Assembly: GCA_013042125.1 (NCBI GenBank)
Contig: JABDQS010000097.1
Coordinates: 1 to 21,692 of the forward strand
Direction: 5' to 3'
DNA: 21,692 bases
From: Eudoraea sp.
GTDB lineage: Bacteria > Bacteroidota > Bacteroidia > Flavobacteriales > Flavobacteriaceae
This document shows, piece by piece, positions 14,411 through 21,692 of this stretch. The position numbers were made by a program, and so were the translations under genes. Below the pieces are notes generated by a model. That model was given only the letters and a program-made list of their open reading frames with translations, was not told where the DNA came from and did no database searches. Numbering within the stretch: position 1 is the stretch's first letter; each line of letters begins with the position of its first letter.

Positions 14411-14884
14411 ATGAAGAAAAAAGTGCTCTACATAGTCATTGCCGTTACCATTTGCCTGCTTATTGGTTTTTTAGCAGGTTTTGCTACCCAAAGTTCAGTA
14501 GACACATGGTATACCACCCTTAACAAACCAAGTTTTAATCCGCCTAATTGGATCTTTGCCCCCGTTTGGACCATTCTGTATATCCTTATGGGGATTGCTG
14601 CCGGATTGGTATGGTCCAAGGGTTTTTATCACGTATGGGTTAAAACAGCCCTGTATTATTTTGGATTTCAATTGCTTTTCAACGCTTTATGGAGCATTGT
14701 ATTCTTTGGATTTCAAGAACCCTTTTGGGCCTTAATGGTTATTCTGGTCCTATTGATATTAATTCTGATGACAATAAAATGGTTTAAGATAGTTAGCAGA
14801 CCGGCTGCCTATTTAATGCTTCCTTATCTCCTATGGGTAAGCTTTGCTATGGTTCTGAACTACAAGATCTGGGAATTGAATTGA
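14411..14884 (+). CDS. TspO/MBR family membrane protein
   Basis: It is a 157-residue protein with five predicted membrane helices, the normal TspO topology. Family signatures are WYTTLNKPSFNPPNWIFAPVW (33-53), LFNALWSIVFFG (89-100) and LPYLLWVSFAMVLN (137-150). TspO proteins bind porphyrins and other tetrapyrroles and sterols and have been linked to tetrapyrrole breakdown and stress or light signalling; the exact role in Bacteroidota is not settled. The gene stands alone on the plus strand, divergent from the mevalonate run and 148 bases ahead of glycerol kinase. Its closeness to isoprenoid genes could mean a link to pigment synthesis, but that is only positional. Confidence 0.92.
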   Translation: MKKKVLYIVIAVTICLLIGFLAGFATQSSVDTWYTTLNKPSFNPPNWIFAPVWTILYILMGIAAGLVWSKGFYHVWVKTALYYFGFQLLFNALWSIVFFGFQEPFWALMVILVLLILILMTIKWFKIVSRPAAYLMLPYLLWVSFAMVLNYKIWELN

Positions 14885-15032
14885 TTATCAGATATTCAGG
14901 ATTTCTAGGTGTTTTCTCCATTTTGCGCTGCACAGTTCGTTGCCTGAACTTCCCTGATTATGCTAAATAAAATAAATCCTTTACATTTAAAGAATTGGAA
15001 TATCCCAAGAGAAAATAGAACATAGGACCTAT

Positions 15033-16532
<1,500 letters not shown>

Positions 16533-16538
16533 AATACT

Positions 16539-17270
16539 ATGACACCATTTGTTGCTGAATTAATAGGCACCGCTCTTTTGATAACCTTTGGGTCTGGCGT
16601 TGTTGCCAATGTGGTTCTGAATAAAACAAAAGGACATGGTGGAGGTTGGATGGTGATCACCACTGCCTGGGCATTTGGCGTTTTTATAGGTGTTGTAGTG
16701 GCAGGACCTTACAGTGGTGCCCATATAAATCCGGCAGTAACCCTTAGCCTGGCAGTCGCAGGCATTTTTGAATGGTCCGAAGTCCCTATCTACTTACTGG
16801 CACAACTTCTTGGCGCGATGATCGGAGCAACCATTGTATGGATAATGTACAAGGATCACTTTGATGTAACCAAGGACAAAATCTTGAAACTGGCAGTATT
16901 TTCAACGGTCCCTGCAATACGCAATTACAGATCCAATCTTTTTAGTGAGGCTGTTGGAACTTTTGTACTGGTTTTCACCATTCTGTTCTTTACAGATCCC
17001 TCTATGGGCTCTACAGGAGAGATCATAGGCCTTGGATCTTTAGGTGCCCTGCCAGTAGCCATACTAGTCTGGGGAATTGGGCTTGCATTAGGGGGAACCA
17101 CGGGCTATGCCATTAATCCCGCTCGAGATCTGGGACCAAGACTTATCCACGCATTAATGCCCATTAAAGAAAAAGGTGGCAGCGATTGGGCCTATTCCTG
17201 GGTGCCTGTTCTAGGTCCTATTCTAGGAGGTAGTGCAGCGGCCGGACTATCCCTTTTGCTTCTTGGTTAA
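16539..17270 (+). CDS. glpF: Glycerol facilitator / aquaglyceroporin (MIP family)
   Basis: It is an inner-membrane channel of 243 residues that lets glycerol diffuse into the cell. It has the two half-membrane NPA motifs of the MIP family, N64-P65-A66 (SGAHINPAVT) and N193-P194-A195 (GYAINPARDLGPR). The Asp after the second motif (NPARD) is typical of glycerol-permeable channels, which separates it from water-only aquaporins. The first helix GTALLITFGSGVVANVVLN is family-typical. It is 6 bases downstream of glpK, which fits uptake directly coupled to phosphorylation. Its end lies 13 bases from the convergent flavoprotein gene. Confidence 0.95.
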   Translation: MTPFVAELIGTALLITFGSGVVANVVLNKTKGHGGGWMVITTAWAFGVFIGVVVAGPYSGAHINPAVTLSLAVAGIFEWSEVPIYLLAQLLGAMIGATIVWIMYKDHFDVTKDKILKLAVFSTVPAIRNYRSNLFSEAVGTFVLVFTILFFTDPSMGSTGEIIGLGSLGALPVAILVWGIGLALGGTTGYAINPARDLGPRLIHALMPIKEKGGSDWAYSWVPVLGPILGGSAAAGLSLLLLG

Positions 17271-17283
17271 AACAGGAACTTTT

Positions 17284-18567
17284 TTATGAACTTGCTATGG
17301 CCTGTGCGGCCAAATAGGATCCCGTCCAGGCATTTTGAAAATTATACCCGCCCGTAATAGCATCTATATTTAAGATCTCTCCTGCAAAATAAAGACGGGG
17401 GTGCAGCCTGCTTTCAAAGGTCTTGAAATTGACCTCTTTCAGGTCTATTCCACCTGATGTAACAAACTCTTCTTTAAAGGTGCTTTTTCCATCCACTAAA
17501 AATTCGCCGGCTGTTAGTTCTCTGGCTAGTTCCATAAGTTGTTTTTTGGAGATATCGGCCCATTTCTGATCGGGTAAAATACCAACTGCCTTCACTAATT
17601 TCCCCCAAAGTCTTTTAGGTATATCAAGGGGATGTGTTCTGAAAACCGTTTTTTTTGCCTCCATATCTTTGACTTCCATCAAATAGGAAAAAAGGCCTTG
17701 TTGGTGATACTCCGGCACCCAATTTACCTGTATCTTAAAACGGTATTGATAGTCATGCAAGGTCCTTGCACCCCAGGCAGAAAGTTTAAGGATAGCGGGG
17801 CCGCTCATTCCCCAATGAGTGATCAGCAAAGGTCCTTCTGAAACCAATTCGTCACTGCGCTCAGCACTGCTTTTGAGAGGCACCGTTATCTTTTTTCCGG
17901 GAATATCCCTGGATACTATTTTAACTCTGGCTTCCGTGCTCAGTCCGGGGATCCCTGCAATCCGCGGATCGCGGATATTAAAGGTGAACAGGGAGGGCAC
18001 AGGTTCTATGATCGTATGTCCCAACTTCTTTAGGACATTCCACATTTTTGAGCTACTCCCGGTAGCAAGGAGTAGCTGTTTGGCATAAAAAGGAGTTGTT
18101 TTGGTTTGGACTTTATAAAGTTCCCTGCTATCCTGATCGGGAGAAGGAAGCAAGATATCAGTAACAATAGTATTCCGAATCAGATCGATCTTAGAGTTGG
18201 AAATAGCATCCATAAAGCAATCGATAATGGTTTGGGAAGAGTTCGAAACAGGAAACATCCTTCCATCCTCCTCGATCTTTAGTTCAACTCCACGTTCCTG
18301 GAAAAACTGTACCGTGTGTTCCGTACAATAGGTATTGAATGGACCAAGTAATTCTTTTTCTCCTCTTGGATAGTTTTGAGCGAGTATTTTAGGGTTGAAC
18401 TGCGCATGGGTTACATTGCAGCGACCACCTCCGGAAACTTTTACCTTCCCCAGTACTTGTTTTCCCTGTTCCAGGATGGCGATCTTGAGATCTGGTCTAA
18501 TTTCGGCCAAATTGATGGCCCCGTAAAATCCTGCTGCCCCACCACCAATAACAATAACATCATACAT
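17284..18567 (-). CDS. BaiN/HI0933-type NAD(P)/FAD-dependent oxidoreductase
   Basis: It is a soluble flavoprotein of 427 residues, of the family often annotated as aminoacetone oxidase or BaiN-like; the physiological substrate of most members is unknown. The FAD dinucleotide motif GGGAAG is at 8-13, and the family-specific motif SGGGRCNVTH is at 45-54. LLLATGSSS lies mid-protein, and the C-terminal FAD-binding part is AGEILNIDAITGGYNFQNAW (about 393-412). The start codon overlaps the stop of the phosphodiesterase gene by one base (TGATG), so the two are translated together. Whether the two share a function is not evident. Confidence 0.88.
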   Translation of the reverse strand: MYDVIVIGGGAAGFYGAINLAEIRPDLKIAILEQGKQVLGKVKVSGGGRCNVTHAQFNPKILAQNYPRGEKELLGPFNTYCTEHTVQFFQERGVELKIEEDGRMFPVSNSSQTIIDCFMDAISNSKIDLIRNTIVTDILLPSPDQDSRELYKVQTKTTPFYAKQLLLATGSSSKMWNVLKKLGHTIIEPVPSLFTFNIRDPRIAGIPGLSTEARVKIVSRDIPGKKITVPLKSSAERSDELVSEGPLLITHWGMSGPAILKLSAWGARTLHDYQYRFKIQVNWVPEYHQQGLFSYLMEVKDMEAKKTVFRTHPLDIPKRLWGKLVKAVGILPDQKWADISKKQLMELARELTAGEFLVDGKSTFKEEFVTSGGIDLKEVNFKTFESRLHPRLYFAGEILNIDAITGGYNFQNAWTGSYLAAQAIASS

Positions 18568-19313
18568 CAGCGTGCCCTTTCAGGAAAATTAGTAAAGATC
18601 CCGTCTACTTTGAACGATCTCATCGCTTCAATATCCTCTGCTTCATTCACTGTCCAGGTATACACTTTAAAACCTTCATCATGTAATGCTTTTACATTCT
18701 CAGTATTTAAGGTCTTATAAAAAGGGTTGATGGCCACGGCACCTAATTTTTTGGCTGTTGGGATCGCCTTAATAGGGTCTTCCTCGGTTAGAACGGCAAT
18801 GGCTATATCCGGATTATAAGATCTCATACTTTCCAATTCCTGCCAGTTAAAACTAGAGATCACAAAATCGTCTAATTTCCACCCTTTTTCTTTGATGTAA
18901 TACTCAATAATAAAGTTAACCCTGTCTGAGGTGTTGGCACCTTTGAGTTCTATATTGAGACGTGTTCTATGATCGATCAATTTAAGCACGTCCTGTAGCA
19001 GAGGGATCTTGTGATTGCCGTCGAGGATCACTTTTCTCAACTCAAAAACATCGTAGTCTTCAATAAGTCCACCGGCATTACTCAGGCGCTCAAGGCGCTC
19101 ATCATGAAAGACAACCACCTCTCCGCTTTTTATCCTGAAAACATCGATCTCGATCATATCTACCCCCAGATCCATTGCCTTTTGAATGGATGCGAGTGTA
19201 TTTTCGGTCTCATGTCCCATAGCGCCCCTATGGCCTATTACAAGCATTTTATGATCCATTCCTGTGCAACTTGAAATTAGTATGACCAATAAAACAATTC
19301 CAAAATTCTTCAT
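18567..19313 (-). CDS. Glycerophosphodiester phosphodiesterase, predicted lipoprotein
   Basis: It cleaves glycerophosphodiesters (from phospholipid breakdown) to glycerol 3-phosphate and an alcohol. It has 248 residues. The N-terminus MKNFGIVLLVILISSC is a lipoprotein signal with lipid-attachment cysteine Cys16, so it acts outside the cytoplasm. The GDPD motifs are HRGAMGHETENT (H28-T39), EIDVFRIKSGEVVVFHDE (E55, D57, H70). A reading from 19412 would add 33 residues and overlap the amylase gene; the ATG at 19313 is chosen because it begins a proper signal peptide and has a -7 element just upstream. It is coupled (TGATG) to the flavoprotein gene downstream and lies near glpK-glpF, which use the same metabolites after uptake. 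Confidence 0.9.
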   Translation of the reverse strand: MKNFGIVLLVILISSCTGMDHKMLVIGHRGAMGHETENTLASIQKAMDLGVDMIEIDVFRIKSGEVVVFHDERLERLSNAGGLIEDYDVFELRKVILDGNHKIPLLQDVLKLIDHRTRLNIELKGANTSDRVNFIIEYYIKEKGWKLDDFVISSFNWQELESMRSYNPDIAIAVLTEEDPIKAIPTAKKLGAVAINPFYKTLNTENVKALHDEGFKVYTWTVNEAEDIEAMRSFKVDGIFTNFPERAR

Positions 19314-19337
19314 AGTCCATGGTGTTTTTCTATTTCC

Positions 19338-19345
19338 CAAAAATA
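19338..19345 (-). promoter_or_regulatory. -7 promoter element upstream of the phosphodiesterase gene
   Basis: On the minus strand this is TATTTTTG, which fits TAnnTTTG, and ends 24 bases before the ATG at 19313. No clear -33 TTG is at the right distance. It lies in the 91-base gap after the amylase gene, and supports the shorter start of the phosphodiesterase. Confidence 0.4.
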
Positions 19346-19404
19346 CAACTTGCCCTGAAATGTATCTCACTCTTAGATCATTTAGAAACAAGGGATACTT
19401 ACCC

Positions 19405-21291
19405 TTATCCATTTAGCTTAAATATATAGGATTGAAGTGGGGCCAGTGCTATATCGAAATGGCCCTGTCCTCCTTCTATGCTAAGCACAACCTTGGCTTC
19501 ATCGTAAAGCAGATCACTCATTTCATACGAGGTTGCTTCTTGTAAGCCCCATGCTTCCACAATTGAGGGTGGTATTTTCATTTGTAACCGGTAGGATTCC
19601 TCTGAATCAAAATTGGAAAGCACCAGCAGTCGTTCTTTGTCTTGCCAGCGAACAAATGATAGCACTCTGTGGTTGTATCCTTCTGTATGATCCTTATTGT
19701 AGTAATGAATATCCTCATAGGCCCCCATTAAAGCGTCATTACTAATCGTAACATTTAAAAGTCGCTGATAAAAATCGCGAAGTTCTTTTTCTTCCTTCTT
19801 TAATTGGCCCCCATCAAATTTCTTCTCATTGACCCAGCGCTGATAATGGGGTACACCTATATAGTCGAACATGGAGGTTCTGGAAGGCGAGCCAAAACCA
19901 GCATCTTCGGCTCCGGGCTCTCCAACCTCCTGACCAAAATATATCATGGTTGGAGAAGTGCTCAAGGTTGCAGAGACCACCATGGCCGGTTTACCTATTT
20001 GAGCATTGCCAACAAATTCCGGACTGGCTATTCGCTGCTCATCGTGATTTTCCAGAAAATGCAGCATATGGTGTTCAATATCCATCATCCCTTTTTGCAC
20101 CACAGGGATATGATCTGTCCACCCATGCCCCTGCATAATGTGCTTTAAACTATCGTATAGTTCTACCTTATCATATAGGTAGTCCATTTTTCCCTTAAAA
20201 ATATAGTCCCTGTAAAGAGAGGGATTATAGACCTCAGCCAAAATCAGGGCCTTCTCATTCTTTTCTTTAATATGAGAGTTTAAGTAGCTCCAGAATTCCA
20301 GGGGGACCATTTCAGCCATATCATATCGGAAACCATCCACTCCCATATCTAACCAATACAGAGCGATGTCCTTAAATTTGATCCAGGAATCGGGCACAGT
20401 TTTATCTGACCAGAAATTCAGGTGTTCCTTATGGGTCTTCGACCCGAATTCGTCCGGTAATTTTTCAAAATCAAGATTCCCGTCCGGGCTAACACCATAA
20501 TTTATCTTTACGGTCTCATACCAGTCATTCATATCTGGTTGTGATTTTCTGGATCCGTTTCCGGTCCATTTTGCAGGATCTTCAGGAAAATAATGATCTA
20601 TAAGAGGATGTGGCTCACCGCCTAGTGGCAGATATCCGTTGGTCCATTCTGGCACTTCAAATGATGCTCCTGGTATATAATAAAAGTTGTTATTCTTTTG
20701 ATACGCTACTCCCGAGTTATCTGAAGCTCCAAAAGGTTCCTTCCCTTGAGGCGTTGAGGCCCCTTCGTAATGTCTGGCTACATGATTTGGCACAATATCA
20801 ATGATCAATTGTAGCCCTGCCTCATGCGTCCGGTTTATCAACTCCTTAAATTCCTCTAAACGCCTGGCCGGATCCACTGCCAGATCCGGGTTTACATTGT
20901 AGTAATCCTTTACGGCATATGGAGATCCTGCTCTCCCTTTAATTACATCAGGATCATCATTTGTGATTCCAAAAGCAGTATAATCTGTAACCAGTGCATG
21001 GTGAGGTACGCCGGTATACCAGATATGTGTTACGCCGAGATCTTTGATTTCCTTTAATGCCTTAGGGGTGAAATCATTGAATTTCCCAACGCCATTTTCC
21101 TCAAGCGTTCCCCATGGTTTATTGGTGGTATTTGTGTTCCCGAATAATCTTGTAAAGACCTGATATATTACTTTTTTTCTTTCCTTTTTCATAACTGTTT
21201 CTTCCTTGGTATCCTGTGAAATATTCTCATTATTCTTGCAGGCAACGGCTGCCAAAACAAGCAAAATAGTGATCACGTACCGTCTTACCAT
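19405..21291 (-). CDS. GH13 alpha-amylase family lipoprotein
   Basis: It is a 628-residue glycoside hydrolase of family 13, probably cutting alpha-1,4-glucans such as starch, glycogen or maltodextrin. The N-terminus MVRRYVITILLVLAAVAC is a lipoprotein signal with Cys18. The (beta/alpha)8 domain follows from about residue 40, with conserved region DIVPNHV (165-171), nucleophile D324 in GVDGFRYDMAE, acid/base E353 in LILAEVYNP, and the third acid D417 in FLENHDEQR. A C-terminal beta-sandwich domain ends the protein (from about 540). The residues after Cys18 are K-N-N-E-N, lacking a clear acidic pair of the surface-export type, so inner-leaflet or periplasmic placement is possible. It lies 6 bases after a second GH13 gene, in one operon. 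Confidence 0.9.
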   Translation of the reverse strand: MVRRYVITILLVLAAVACKNNENISQDTKEETVMKKERKKVIYQVFTRLFGNTNTTNKPWGTLEENGVGKFNDFTPKALKEIKDLGVTHIWYTGVPHHALVTDYTAFGITNDDPDVIKGRAGSPYAVKDYYNVNPDLAVDPARRLEEFKELINRTHEAGLQLIIDIVPNHVARHYEGASTPQGKEPFGASDNSGVAYQKNNNFYYIPGASFEVPEWTNGYLPLGGEPHPLIDHYFPEDPAKWTGNGSRKSQPDMNDWYETVKINYGVSPDGNLDFEKLPDEFGSKTHKEHLNFWSDKTVPDSWIKFKDIALYWLDMGVDGFRYDMAEMVPLEFWSYLNSHIKEKNEKALILAEVYNPSLYRDYIFKGKMDYLYDKVELYDSLKHIMQGHGWTDHIPVVQKGMMDIEHHMLHFLENHDEQRIASPEFVGNAQIGKPAMVVSATLSTSPTMIYFGQEVGEPGAEDAGFGSPSRTSMFDYIGVPHYQRWVNEKKFDGGQLKKEEKELRDFYQRLLNVTISNDALMGAYEDIHYYNKDHTEGYNHRVLSFVRWQDKERLLVLSNFDSEESYRLQMKIPPSIVEAWGLQEATSYEMSDLLYDEAKVVLSIEGGQGHFDIALAPLQSYIFKLNG

Positions 21292-21297
21292 ATCCTT

Positions 21298-21692
21298 TTA
21301 GTTCGAGAGCAATAACACTCCCTTGTTCTTTAGAATGAGTTCATCCCCAATGACCATCTCTTTTCCTGTAATTACATCCTTGAATGTAGCTCCAAGAATA
21401 TCCGTTTCACGGAAACGATGCATTGGCAGAGAAACGCTCTGCTCATTTTTGTTTAATATCAAAAAGACTTTTTTATTTCCTTTGTATCTAACGAGCACAT
21501 AGATTCCGTTTTCAGGGGCAAAGTGTTTGGTGGCGCCTTCGTGGATCGCAGCTTCGCTTTTTCTAAAAAGTAACAGCGTTTTTAGAAATTCTTGCATTCT
21601 TCTTGCCTTTGCGCCCAATCCTTTTCCCGTAAAGGCATTTATGGCATCCCCTGCCCATCCTCCCGGAAAATCGGTCCTGATTAGTCCGTGGT
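21298..21692 (-). CDS. C-terminal end of a GH13 enzyme, SusA/neopullulanase-like (partial)
   Basis: The frame runs open off the right edge, so this is the last 130 or so residues of a larger gene; the apparent TTG start at 21618 is internal. The first complete codons read HGLIRTDFPGGWAGD followed by INAFTGKGLGAKARRMQEF. The DFPGGW...D-x-x-NAFTGKG signature and the following LLLFRKSEAAIHEG and beta-sandwich end (IYVLVRYKGNKKVFLILNKN) are what I recall for SusA-type neopullulanase/cyclomaltodextrinase. The catalytic residues are outside the window. It is 6 bases upstream of the alpha-amylase gene, suggesting a starch-utilisation locus that continues past the edge. Confidence 0.8.
   Translation of the reverse strand, partial: HGLIRTDFPGGWAGDAINAFTGKGLGAKARRMQEFLKTLLLFRKSEAAIHEGATKHFAPENGIYVLVRYKGNKKVFLILNKNEQSVSLPMHRFRETDILGATFKDVITGKEMVIGDELILKNKGVLLLSN

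Noticed and set aside
14934..14950. Inverted repeat AGTTC / GAACT upstream of glpK as a regulator site
   Set aside because: Five base pairs with a 7-base loop in a 148-base gap is within chance, and there is no repeat or regulator gene to link it to.
17271..17283. Terminator between glpF and the convergent flavoprotein gene
   Set aside because: There is a run of T at 17279-17285 but no convincing hairpin next to it.
19314..19412. Longer phosphodiesterase start at 19412
   Set aside because: It would overlap the amylase end and place 33 polar residues before a signal peptide; a -7 element lies inside the extension.

Overview
The window looks like chromosomal DNA of a member of the Flavobacteriia (Bacteroidota). 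Reasons: an arginine operon built on an N-acyl-ornithine carbamoyltransferase instead of a classical OTCase; a mevalonate-pathway isoprenoid cluster; SusA-like and alpha-amylase GH13 genes; genes without Shine-Dalgarno sequences; and several upstream matches to the Bacteroidota -7 promoter element TAnnTTTG. I do not assign a genus. No tRNA, rRNA, CRISPR array, insertion sequence or prophage gene was seen. Coding density is very high.

Layout. (1) 1-339: C-terminal end of a polytopic membrane protein, possibly a mannosyltransferase, cut by the window edge. (2) 340-555: a 216-base regulatory leader holding a perfect -7 element, a 27-codon ORF ending in three tandem Arg codons (R-R-R-P-stop), and three potential RNA hairpins. 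This is the most interesting part of the window: it has the logic of an arginine-sensing attenuator. (3) 556-9421 (+): a tightly packed arginine operon, GNAT acyltransferase - argG - argC - proC - argD - argF' - argB - argE - argH. Three successive joints (argD/argF', argF'/argB, argB/argE) are 4-base ATGA overlaps. The carbamoyltransferase has Ala at the residue that separates N-succinyl- from N-acetylornithine enzymes, which suggests the pathway runs on succinylated intermediates, as in Bacteroides fragilis.

(4) 9462-14314 (-): read from its promoter end, diphosphomevalonate decarboxylase, a mevalonate-kinase-like GHMP kinase, a UbiA-family prenyltransferase, a nitrilase (start overlapping the prenyltransferase stop) and an RluB-type pseudouridine synthase with its own promoter candidate. 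Together the first three make isopentenyl diphosphate and use a polyprenyl diphosphate. (5) 14411-17270 (+): a TspO/MBR membrane protein, then glycerol kinase and a glycerol facilitator 6 bases apart (glycerol uptake and trapping). (6) 17284-21692 (-): the end of a SusA-like GH13 enzyme, a lipoprotein alpha-amylase, a lipoprotein glycerophosphodiester phosphodiesterase, and a BaiN/HI0933-type flavoprotein. The GH13 pair is probably the edge of a starch/maltodextrin utilisation locus that continues past the right end. The phosphodiesterase fits with the convergent glpK-glpF pair as a glycerol salvage neighbourhood.

Four start sites were moved downstream from the longest possible ORF (argD to 4197, argE to 7035, the GHMP kinase to 13170, the phosphodiesterase to 19313), because the shorter forms begin with the conserved domain or signal peptide and sit correctly against the upstream gene.
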